5,393 nt of DNA, from positions 1 through 5,393 of the forward strand of contig JAOUEB010000122.1 of assembly GCA_029858925.1 (NCBI GenBank), written 5' to 3'. The position numbers and the translations under genes are program-made. The notes beneath the pieces are model-generated. The model saw nothing but the letters and a program-made list of their open reading frames with translations, was not told the origin of the DNA and ran no database searches. Source of the DNA: Nitrospira sp. (GTDB lineage: Bacteria; Nitrospirota; Nitrospiria; Nitrospirales; Nitrospiraceae). Positions 1 through 5,393 of the stretch are shown in pieces (the stretch's first letter is position 1; each line of letters begins with the position of its first letter).

Positions 1-2
1 CG

Positions 3-638
3 TCGCCGGTGAGCCGGATTGAAAATGTCATGCGGCCGCAGCAACAACGATTGGAACAGCGGGGGTTCTCGTGTCGCCGGAAGGACGGGGACTATCTCTA
101 CAAGGCTGAGACTCTGGCGGCATTGGCGGGTGATCGCTATAAATCCCAGCGGGCGCTGTGCAATCGTGTTGAGCGGGAACAGGGTATTGTGACGGAGCCG
201 TACCGTGAGAGTCATCGAGCCGGCTGTCTGGCGTTGTATGAACGGTGGGCCGCTCAGAAGCAAGCCGGGGTTCTGGATTCGATGGGGGCGTTTCTTCTTG
301 AGGACGCGAGGGCGGCGCATAGCCGTGTGTTGGCGGAGCATGAGCGGATCGGCCTCGTGGGAACGGTGGCCATCGAGCGGGGCCGAGTCGCAGCCTATAC
401 CTTCGGCTATTGGTTGACCCCTCAGACATGGTGCGTTCTGCTGGAGGTTGCGGACCGATCGATCCCGGGCTTGGCCCAGTGGCTGTTCCGCGCAACCTGC
501 CGTACTGCCGTCGGCGGAGGTGCCATCTTTATCAATGCCATGGATGATGCCGGTCTCCCAGGTTTGCGCGAAGCCAAACGGGCATATCAACCTCTGGCTG
601 TGATCGATAACTGGATCATTATGGATGGCATGCGATGA
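3..638 (+). CDS. DUF2156 / phosphatidylglycerol lysyltransferase C-terminal-like protein, 5'-partial
   Basis: The reading frame is open to the window edge, so the N-terminal part is missing. A GTG at position 9 could serve as a start, but DUF2156 proteins are normally around 300 residues and only about 210 are present, so I treat the gene as truncated by the window. Counting from that GTG, residues 28-56 (DYLYKAETLAALAG, then a basic YKSQRALCNR stretch) match the DUF2156 entry motif. Residues 146-160 (EVADRSIPGLAQWLF) and 175-202 (INAMDDAGLPGLREAK, ending in a hydrophobic NWII) match its GNAT-like C-terminal half. The family is related to the cytosolic domain of MprF, which transfers aminoacyl groups from tRNA to phosphatidylglycerol; most stand-alone members have no proven substrate, so the reaction here is unknown. 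The stop overlaps the start of the downstream kinase (ATGA, 635-638), implying translational coupling. The family call is fairly secure; the function is not. Confidence 0.82.
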   Translation, partial: SPVSRIENVMRPQQQRLEQRGFSCRRKDGDYLYKAETLAALAGDRYKSQRALCNRVEREQGIVTEPYRESHRAGCLALYERWAAQKQAGVLDSMGAFLLEDARAAHSRVLAEHERIGLVGTVAIERGRVAAYTFGYWLTPQTWCVLLEVADRSIPGLAQWLFRATCRTAVGGGAIFINAMDDAGLPGLREAKRAYQPLAVIDNWIIMDGMR

Positions 639-2962
639 GCATTTCAGCGGTGGAAGAGCCTGAGTCGTCGTCAGGCCGATATCGGTGGCTGACGGTTCTC
701 ATTATTGTGACGGCGTCGATCGCGCTGGGCGGTGAAATCTTTTTGCTCGCGTATGCCGAGAGCCGTCTCATTGCCGCGGCCGGAGTCATCGTCTGGGCGC
801 CGCTGGTGGGGCTCTTATGCTGGGCGATGATTCGATTGCGCGCGGATTACCGGCAGGCGCTGCGGGAAAGCGCCGGGGCGAGGGCTGCCGAGGCGGCGTT
901 GCTGCAAAGCTGGGAGCGCAACCGGGCGATCGTCGAGACGGCGCTCGACGGGGTGATCACGATCGACATTTCAGGGATCATCACGGATTGGAATACCCAG
1001 GCTGCGGCAATCTTCGGGTGGACCAGAGAAGAGGCTGTGGGGCAGTTGCTCTCCGAGACCGTCATTCCCGTGCGTGATCGGGAGGCGCATGTTCGTGGTC
1101 TGCGAGAGTATCTCAAGACCGGAGCCGGGCCGATCCTGAATCGTCGCATGGAGGTGTCGGCGCAACACAAGGACGGCCATGAGTTTCTGGTCGAACTATC
1201 GGTGTCGCCGGCGCGCATCGGCGAGTCCTATATGTTCGGCGCCTTCGTCCGCGACATCACGGAGCGTCGCAGAGCCGAGCGGCGCCTGGCTTCGCAATAT
1301 GCGGTGACCCGCGTCTTAGACGACGCCGTGACGCTGGAAGAGGCGATGTCCAGAGTCATGCAAGCAGTCGGCGAAAGCCTGGAGTGGGAACTGGGCGTGT
1401 TTTGGAAATTGGATAAGCCGGCGGGGCTGTTGCGCTGCTTCAACCATTGGCAATCGGCGACGATCGATGCCGATGAGTTTGTCATGGTGACGCGAGACCA
1501 AGCATTCGAGTTCGGCGTGGGACTGCCGGGCAGGATTTGGGCGAGCGGGCAGCCGGTGTGGATTGCGGATATCGTAGCGGATGCCGATCTTCCACGGTCC
1601 ACGGTGGCGGCAACCGGGGGGCTGCACGGCGCGTTTGGATTTCCAATTCTGGTCGGTGGCGAGGTGGAGGGTGTGATCGAGTTCTTCAGCCGGCCGGTGC
1701 GGGAGCCGGATGAAGAGATCCTCGATATGATGGCGGACGTCGGGCTCAAGTTGGGGCAATTCGGCGAGCGCGCGATGGCCAAGGATGCACTGCATCAGAC
1801 AGAAGCCCAGCTGCGGCAATCGCAGAAGATGGAAGCGGTGGGACGGCTTGCGGGCGGCATCGCGCATGACTTCAACAATCTGCTGACCGTCATTCGCGGG
1901 TACAGCGAGTTGGTTCTGAGCCGTTTGGCGCCCGACGATCCTTCCTGGCGCGATATCGAAGAAGTCAAAAAGGCGGCAGATCGAGCCGCCGGTCTGACGG
2001 GACAACTTCTCTCGTTTAGTCGGCGCCAATTCGTGGCTGTGAAGGTCGTCGATCTGAACACCATCGTCACGAATATGGACGGCATGCTTCGGCGGCTGAT
2101 CGGGGAAGATATCATTGAGTTCTGGGCGGACCTTGCCCCTCAATTGTGGGCGATCCGGGCCGATCCTGGGCAGATCGAACAGATCATCATGAACCTGGCC
2201 GTGAATGCGAGGGACGCCATGCCGACGGGCGGGCGGCTGCTGATCGAGACTCGAAACGTCACGATCGGAAAAGGGACTCGGTCAAACACGGTGATGGTGG
2301 ACAAAGGCTCGTACGTCATGCTGGCCGTCAAAGACTCGGGCCATGGCATGAGCGAAGAGGTTCAGGCCCATGTGTTCGAGCCGTTTTTTACGACGAAGGA
2401 GAGCGGAAAGGGGACTGGCCTCGGCTTGTCGACCGTGTACGGCATTGTCAAGCAAAGCGGCGGGACAATTGGGATCGAGAGCAAGCCTGGGCATGGAACG
2501 ACCTGCACGATGTTGTTTCCGAGAGTCGATGAAGCGGTTTGCAATGTCCCGGATGTTGGTGGAGGAGAGGTCCAGGCGCACCGGCGGGAAACTGTTTTGA
2601 TCGTCGAAGACGAACCGGCAGTCCGCGGTCTCGTTCATGAGGCGCTGCGCGCGAGCGGGTACGATGTCTTGGTTGCGCGTCACGGCATCGAAGCGTTGGT
2701 GGCCGGCGCCAGACACAGGGGACCGATTCATCTGTTGCTTGCCGACGTCGTGATGCCGCAGATGAGCGGGCCGGAAGTGGCCGAAAAACTCGCCGCCATG
2801 CGGCCCGGCCTCAAAGTGCTGTATATGTCCGGCTATCCCGATCATCCCCTGTTTTCGAAGGGCGGAGTGACGGGAGGCGCGGCGTTTCTCCAGAAGCCGT
2901 TCACGATGAATGTGCTCACAAGAAAGGTGCGTGAAGTTCTGGATGGAGTGAACGGGGTGTAA
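635..2962 (+). CDS. Membrane-anchored hybrid sensor histidine kinase (2TM-PAS-GAF-HisKA-HATPase_c-REC)
   Basis: This 775-residue protein should autophosphorylate on His and pass the phosphate to its own receiver domain. Two hydrophobic segments (about 18-40 and 45-67) are joined by only a few residues, so there is no periplasmic sensor domain and sensing is probably cytoplasmic or within the membrane. A PAS domain spans about 93-210 and ends in the typical DITERR motif. A GAF domain spans about 220-377 (GVGLPGRIWASGQPVW, then GAFGFPILVGGEVEGVIEFF). The HisKA motif GGIAHDFNNLL carries the phospho-accepting His411. The ATPase domain has an N box (N520, N524, D527), a G1 box (DSGHGM, D567), an F box (FEPFFTTK, 581-588) and a G2 box (GKGTGLGLS, 591-599). 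The receiver (about 652-772) has acidic E658-D659-E660, phospho-acceptor D704, S732 and K754, so kinase and receiver both look intact. There is no Hpt or DNA-binding output domain, so the partner must be encoded elsewhere. The ATG at 635 overlaps the upstream stop and has a weak GGATGG six bases ahead. Ligand and target are unknown. Confidence 0.96.
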   Translation: MSISAVEEPESSSGRYRWLTVLIIVTASIALGGEIFLLAYAESRLIAAAGVIVWAPLVGLLCWAMIRLRADYRQALRESAGARAAEAALLQSWERNRAIVETALDGVITIDISGIITDWNTQAAAIFGWTREEAVGQLLSETVIPVRDREAHVRGLREYLKTGAGPILNRRMEVSAQHKDGHEFLVELSVSPARIGESYMFGAFVRDITERRRAERRLASQYAVTRVLDDAVTLEEAMSRVMQAVGESLEWELGVFWKLDKPAGLLRCFNHWQSATIDADEFVMVTRDQAFEFGVGLPGRIWASGQPVWIADIVADADLPRSTVAATGGLHGAFGFPILVGGEVEGVIEFFSRPVREPDEEILDMMADVGLKLGQFGERAMAKDALHQTEAQLRQSQKMEAVGRLAGGIAHDFNNLLTVIRGYSELVLSRLAPDDPSWRDIEEVKKAADRAAGLTGQLLSFSRRQFVAVKVVDLNTIVTNMDGMLRRLIGEDIIEFWADLAPQLWAIRADPGQIEQIIMNLAVNARDAMPTGGRLLIETRNVTIGKGTRSNTVMVDKGSYVMLAVKDSGHGMSEEVQAHVFEPFFTTKESGKGTGLGLSTVYGIVKQSGGTIGIESKPGHGTTCTMLFPRVDEAVCNVPDVGGGEVQAHRRETVLIVEDEPAVRGLVHEALRASGYDVLVARHGIEALVAGARHRGPIHLLLADVVMPQMSGPEVAEKLAAMRPGLKVLYMSGYPDHPLFSKGGVTGGAAFLQKPFTMNVLTRKVREVLDGVNGV

Positions 2963-2995
2963 GGGGGAGAATCGGCGCCCGTCGCAGCCCATCGC

Positions 2996-3025
2996 TTGAT
3001 CTTCCCGCGCGGTTCCGTTTATGTT
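2996..3025 (+). promoter_or_regulatory. Weak sigma70-like promoter candidate upstream of the MoxR-type ATPase gene
   Basis: TTGATC (2996-3001) and TATGTT (3020-3025) are 18 bp apart and each match 4 of 6 bases of the -35 and -10 consensus. The pair lies in the 185-bp spacer between the kinase and the ATPase gene and would give a leader of roughly 115 nt. Matches this weak occur by chance in GC-rich DNA, so only the location supports it. No hairpin followed by a T-run, as expected for a rho-independent terminator of the kinase gene, is visible in the spacer. Confidence 0.2.
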
Positions 3026-3147
3026 GGCCGTGATCAGGAGCGAGGGCGCTGCAATGTCCCTTCCGCGCTTGGTTCGGTACTTACCATGGCGACAACTGAT
3101 CGTGTCGGATAGTTCAGACAGACCACAGAGATCGAAGAGACCACCCA

Positions 3148-3963
3148 ATGCAACCAGGTCGCGAAGTCGACATCGAGCGATATCGGATCGAGCGGGAGCC
3201 ATTTTACGCTGAGGTCGGCGGAGAAGTGGGGCTCTTCACGATCGCCGCGCGCAGCAAGATGGCTGTGATGCTCAAGGGGCCCACTGGCTGCGGGAAAACG
3301 CGGTTCGTCCAGCACATGGCCTATAAGCTGGGGCGGCCGTTGATCACCGTTGCTTGCCATGAGGACCTGACGGCCTCCGATCTCGTCGGACGCTATTTAC
3401 TGAAGGGGGGGGAAACGGTTTGGATGGACGGACCCCTGACGGTCGGTGTGAAAAATGGCGCGATCGTCTATCTCGATGAAGTGGTGGAGGCCCGAAAGGA
3501 CACGACCGTCATCATCCACCCGCTTAGCGACGACCGCCGCCTGTTGCCGATCGAGAAGAAGGGCCAGGTCGTGGAAGCCGCCGACGAGTTTATGCTCGTG
3601 ATCTCCTATAATCCAGGTTATCAAAGCGTTCTCAAGGATTTGAAGCAAAGCACGAAGCAGCGGTTCATGGCGATCGAGTTCGACTATCCCCCAGCCGACG
3701 TCGAAACCACGGTTGTCGAGCAGGAAGCAGGGGTGAGCCGGGCGGTTGCCGGAAGCCTCGTGAAGCTCGGCGGCAAAGTTCGAAACCTCAAAAATCATGG
3801 ACTTGAAGAAGGGGTCAGCACGAGACTCTTGATCTATGCCGGGACCTTAATCAAGCAGGGAGTGCCGGCTGAACGAGCCTGCGATGTGGCGATCGCCTGC
3901 CCGATCACCGACGATCCGGACATGCAGCGCAGTATTCTCGAACTGGCCAAAGCCGTCTTCTGA
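3148..3963 (+). CDS. MoxR-like AAA+ ATPase, CbbQ/NirQ/NorQ group
   Basis: This 271-residue protein has the length and layout of CbbQ/NirQ/NorQ ATPases, which form hexameric rings and, with a VWA-domain partner (CbbO or NorD), remodel or activate a metalloenzyme such as RuBisCO or nitric oxide reductase. Visible motifs are Walker A GPTGCGKT (44-51), Walker B IVYLDE (106-111, D110 and E111), a sensor-1 Asn in SYNPGYQ (N155), a probable arginine finger in KQRF (R172) and a sensor-2-like STR (R226). The family-typical [13 protein letters not shown] precedes Walker B. The ATG at 3148 is chosen because the protein then begins at a normal length for the group; GAAGAGA (3134-3140) lies seven bases upstream as a modest ribosome binding site. 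No VWA protein, RuBisCO or Nor subunit lies in the window, so the client is unknown and I give no gene symbol. A DUF167 gene follows after 11 nt, suggesting an operon. A run of eight G (3405-3412) falls inside the gene, with the frame intact. Confidence 0.93.
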   Translation: MQPGREVDIERYRIEREPFYAEVGGEVGLFTIAARSKMAVMLKGPTGCGKTRFVQHMAYKLGRPLITVACHEDLTASDLVGRYLLKGGETVWMDGPLTVGVKNGAIVYLDEVVEARKDTTVIIHPLSDDRRLLPIEKKGQVVEAADEFMLVISYNPGYQSVLKDLKQSTKQRFMAIEFDYPPADVETTVVEQEAGVSRAVAGSLVKLGGKVRNLKNHGLEEGVSTRLLIYAGTLIKQGVPAERACDVAIACPITDDPDMQRSILELAKAVF

Positions 3964-3974
3964 GTTGTGTCACC

Positions 3975-4301
3975 ATGAATTCCCGCCGCGCGATCGTGCA
4001 GGACAGCAAGACTGGAGCGGTCCTGCTGGTGCATGTCCAACCTAAGGCTTCTCGAACTGAATGTGTCGGAATTCATGGCGATGCCTTGAAAATTCGTGTG
4101 GCGGCTCGCCCTCTCGACGGTGCGGCAAACGATGAATTGATCCGATTCATTGCCGGCCGGTGCGATGTTCCGCAGGCGAGTGTGGTCATCCAAGCCGGAG
4201 CGGGAGGGCGGCGCAAGCGGCTGTGTGTGAAGGGCGTCACGGCTGCAGCGGTCTGGACGCGGGTGATGCCGACCGCCGCAATCGGAGTAGTCAAAACATG
4301 A
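3975..4301 (+). CDS. DUF167 (YggU / UPF0235) family protein
   Basis: This 108-residue protein contains the whole short DUF167 domain. An N-terminal strand carries LLVHVQPKASR (17-27), followed by LKIRVAARPLDGAAN (38-52), the family's most conserved segment (usually PPvdGkAN), and then a helix (DELIRFIAGRC). It ends in a basic GAGGRRKRL turn (75-83) before the last strand. About ten residues precede the domain and about twenty follow it. The family is small, cytoplasmic and widespread; structures exist but no biochemical role is established, so none is assigned. The ATG has no obvious Shine-Dalgarno sequence and lies 11 nt after the ATPase stop, so it may depend on translation of that gene; a GTG at 3996 is a possible later start. 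The stop overlaps the next start as ATGA (4298-4301), tying it to the lipoprotein gene. Confidence 0.9.
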   Translation: MNSRRAIVQDSKTGAVLLVHVQPKASRTECVGIHGDALKIRVAARPLDGAANDELIRFIAGRCDVPQASVVIQAGAGGRRKRLCVKGVTAAAVWTRVMPTAAIGVVKT

Positions 4302-4726
4302 AAAGAGCGTGGTTCAGCGCCGTCACAGGGCTGTTGCTTCTCACTGCCTGTTCCAGCGCGCGGCCTGTGCTATATCCCAATGCGCATTTTCAGTCAGTGG
4401 GGAAGGAGGGCGCGCAACAGGAGATCGATGCGTGCAAGCAACTGGCTGAATCGGCCGGCGCAGAGGAAGGCGGCGGCAAATCCGGGCGTGTGGCGACGAA
4501 TACAGTTACCGGGGCCGGTATCGGCGCGGCGAGCGGCGCGGTCGGCGGCGCTATTTCTGGCGCGGTCGGCCGTGGATCGATGATCGGCGCGGCAAGCGGC
4601 GCTGTCTGGGGGTTGCTCAGAGGGTTGTTCTCCGCCGCCGGTCCCTCGCAGCCCAATCAGGCCTACACGAATTTCGTCAACCGATGTCTGCACGAGAAGG
4701 GATATGAAGTGACGGGGTGGCAGTGA
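4298..4726 (+). CDS. Small glycine-zipper lipoprotein
   Basis: The 142-residue product begins with a lipoprotein signal: basic MKR, a hydrophobic stretch and lipobox LTAC, placing the lipidated Cys at 18. Ser19 follows, which by the usual +2 rule of enteric bacteria favours outer-membrane sorting. The mature part has a conserved-looking YPNAHFQSVGKEGAQ segment (26-40), then DACK with Cys46, a Gly/Ala-rich zipper (about 72-115) able to form two closely packed membrane helices, and a C-terminal NRCLHEKGY with Cys130. Cys46 and Cys130 could form a disulfide in the periplasm. The zipper contains the repeat IGAASGAV twice (75-82 and 96-103). The start was chosen as the ATG giving a proper signal peptide; the frame is open further upstream, but that part overlaps DUF167 and has no signal. 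GGAG at 4284-4287 is a plausible though distant ribosome binding site. Function is unknown; proteins of this kind are thought to sit in or at the outer membrane. A paralogue lies downstream at 5016. Confidence 0.88.
   Translation: MKRAWFSAVTGLLLLTACSSARPVLYPNAHFQSVGKEGAQQEIDACKQLAESAGAEEGGGKSGRVATNTVTGAGIGAASGAVGGAISGAVGRGSMIGAASGAVWGLLRGLFSAAGPSQPNQAYTNFVNRCLHEKGYEVTGWQ
4520..4606 (+). repeat. Imperfect direct repeat inside the glycine-zipper coding region
   Basis: A 24-nt unit at 4520-4543 recurs at 4583-4606 with 22 of 24 bases identical. Both copies encode IGAASGAV in the same frame, offset by 21 residues. This is an internal duplication of the zipper helix rather than a mobile repeat. 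Confidence 0.75.
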
Positions 4727-4734
4727 GGGGAGGG

Positions 4735-4834
4735 GACAGACCGGATGGATGGGTACTCGTGCTCGCTGTCCGCGCACAATCAGAATGTGCTCGGCCAATG
4801 CGCGCAGTGGAGTCCCCCACCTATCCGGTCTGTC
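4735..4834. repeat. Long intergenic palindrome with nested stem-loop
   Basis: GACAGACCGGAT (4735-4746) is perfectly complementary to ATCCGGTCTGTC (4823-4834). The stem continues inward to 4753/4816 with one G-T wobble and one mismatch, giving about 19 paired positions. Within the 62-nt interior a second stem is possible: CTG (4766-4768) plus CGCGCA (4771-4776) pairs with TGCGCGCAG (4799-4807) around a two-base bulge. A competing small hairpin pairs GCAC (4774-4777) with GTGC (4787-4790). There is no T-run after the outer stem, so a classical rho-independent terminator is unlikely. The size, the paired ends and the position eight bases after a stop codon fit a dispersed intergenic palindromic element, but only one copy is visible here. 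Confidence 0.65.
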
Positions 4835-5003
4835 GCAAAGGGGGAAGGAGATTGGAGCAGCGGAGCCTTCACTGACGCAGCCTCCGGGTGTAAAGAGAAA
4901 TAAAGATAGTTTGTGAGAACGGGAAAGAGGTTGTAGTGTGGAAATGCTCTGCCGGTAGTTCCTAATGGATAGGGGCAGGGTGACGAATTCTTGCGCATAG
5001 GTT
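4835..5003. other. Gene-free remainder of the 289-bp spacer between the two lipoprotein genes
   Basis: After the palindrome I see no convincing gene, terminator or RNA. The stretch around 4891-4930 is purine-rich and lower in GC than its surroundings. TTGTGA (4911-4916) and TAGTGT (4934-4939), 17 bp apart, are the best sigma70-like pair I found and are poor matches, so the promoter of the downstream lipoprotein gene is not located with confidence. Confidence 0.4.
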
Positions 5004-5010
5004 GAAGGAG
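5004..5010 (+). promoter_or_regulatory. Ribosome binding site deciding a GTG start
   Basis: GAAGGAG lies five bases before GTG 5016 and is the strongest Shine-Dalgarno sequence in the window. It supports that GTG as the start of the downstream lipoprotein rather than later in-frame GTG or ATG codons, which would cut into the signal peptide. Confidence 0.7.
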
Positions 5011-5015
5011 CAGGT

Positions 5016-5393
5016 GTGGAGAAAAGCACATACGCGAGAGTCGTGGTGTGGCTGATGGTGGCCTCGTTGTCGACGGCTTGTGTGGGGCCGGAACCTCTGT
5101 TGCGTTCGAACAAGCAACTGCAATTTTATGGGAAGGAGAAGGCTCAACTGGAGGTCGATCTTTGCCGTAAGAAGGTGGAGGACGGTGGATTGCGCCCTGG
5201 AGTGCATCAAAGCGAAAATGCCGCAACCGGCGCTGTGCTCGGCGTCACGCTCGGCGGGGCCGTTGGAGCCTCGGCCGGTATGGTCGGAGGTCTGCTGGGC
5301 GTGACGATCGGGGCGGCCGCCGGCGCCAGCATCGGCATGATCATCGGCCTGGTCGGAGGAACATTCAAGCCGCTGGTTCCGGACCCGCCCTAT
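5016..5393 (+). CDS. Second glycine-zipper probable lipoprotein, 3'-partial
   Basis: The frame opens at GTG 5016 and is still open at the last base, giving 126 residues of an incomplete protein. The N-terminus has Lys3 and Arg8, a hydrophobic stretch (VVVWLMVASL) and STAC, so Cys22 is the likely lipidated residue; the -3 position is Ser rather than the usual Leu, making the lipobox slightly weak. The segment LQFYGKEKAQLEVDLCR (35-51) aligns without gaps to FQSVGKEGAQQEIDACK of the upstream lipoprotein, including the Cys (C50 and C46), so the two are paralogues. A long Gly/Ala zipper follows (about 72-115) with an internal duplication: LGVTLGGAVGASAGM (75-89) and LGVTIGAAAGASIGM (94-108). A Pro-rich tail (VPDPPY) begins at the window end; the upstream protein's second Cys near its C-terminus would be expected in the missing part. 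It lies 289 bp after its paralogue with its own ribosome binding site, so it is probably a separate transcription unit. Function is unknown. Confidence 0.82.
   Translation, partial: MEKSTYARVVVWLMVASLSTACVGPEPLLRSNKQLQFYGKEKAQLEVDLCRKKVEDGGLRPGVHQSENAATGAVLGVTLGGAVGASAGMVGGLLGVTIGAAAGASIGMIIGLVGGTFKPLVPDPPY

Noticed and set aside
1316..2143. 275-codon open frame on the minus strand opposite the GAF and HisKA region
   Set aside because: Its His/Arg/Pro-rich composition and lack of any known motif indicate a shadow of the kinase gene.
2282..3202. 306-codon open frame on the minus strand across the end of the kinase gene and the following spacer
   Set aside because: It lies opposite the kinase ATPase and receiver domains, shows no recognisable domain or ribosome binding site, and is the kind of long antisense frame GC-rich codon bias produces.
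3021..3212. 63-residue plus-strand ORF starting in the spacer before the ATPase gene
   Set aside because: It has no Shine-Dalgarno sequence, runs into the ATPase gene in another frame, and its Arg/Ser-rich end is typical of out-of-frame translation. A leader peptide role has no support.
4735..4834. Reading the palindrome as a rho-independent terminator
   Set aside because: The loop is 62 nt long and no T-run follows the outer arm, where the sequence is CGCAAAGGGGG.
4723..4875. Possible 50-residue plus-strand ORF from a GTG overlapping the lipoprotein stop (GTGA)
   Set aside because: It consists mostly of the palindrome, starts at a rare-type codon without a good ribosome binding site, and has no recognisable motif. 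The nucleotide structure explains the sequence better; it would be revived if the peptide were conserved with synonymous changes.
4979..4994. GG...TTGC arrangement resembling a sigma54 -24/-12 promoter before the second lipoprotein gene
   Set aside because: The GG and GC elements are 12 bases apart instead of the required 10, so it would not be expected to function.
4394..5113. 239-codon minus-strand frame spanning the palindrome and parts of both lipoprotein genes
   Set aside because: Both ends lie antisense to well-supported lipoprotein genes and the translation is low-complexity with no domain or signal that I recognise.

Overview
The window looks like chromosomal DNA from a GC-rich (about 60% by eye) Gram-negative bacterium. 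The mix of an orphan hybrid sensor kinase, a CbbQ/NirQ/NorQ-type AAA+ ATPase and small Gly-zipper lipoproteins would suit Nitrospirota (Nitrospira-like), but this is an inference and no marker gene is present to prove it. All six supported genes lie on the + strand, and none is a tRNA, rRNA, transposase or CRISPR component.

Region 1 (1-2962) is a tightly coupled pair. The 3' end of a DUF2156 / LPG-synthase C-terminal-like protein overlaps by an ATGA junction a 775-residue membrane-anchored hybrid histidine kinase (2 TM - PAS - GAF - HisKA - HATPase_c - receiver). The overlap implies co-translation, so the kinase may act in the same envelope or stress response as the DUF2156 protein.

Region 2 (2963-3147) is a 185-bp spacer without a convincing gene; it probably holds the promoter of the next unit. 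Region 3 (3148-4726) is a compact three-gene unit: a MoxR-like ATPase of the CbbQ/NirQ/NorQ group, 11 nt later a DUF167 (YggU-like) protein, then, through a second ATGA overlap, a small Gly-zipper lipoprotein. The usual VWA-domain partner of such ATPases is not visible here.

Region 4 (4727-5015) is a 289-bp gene-free stretch. Its first 100 bases form a long imperfect palindrome with a perfect 12-bp outer stem and a nested inner stem, organised like an intergenic palindromic repeat. The rest shows no clear gene or terminator. Region 5 (5016-5393, running off the end) is a second Gly-zipper protein with a probable lipoprotein signal, clearly paralogous to the first. The least explained parts of the window are the palindrome and the twin lipoproteins that flank it; nothing here clearly amounts to a new multi-gene system.
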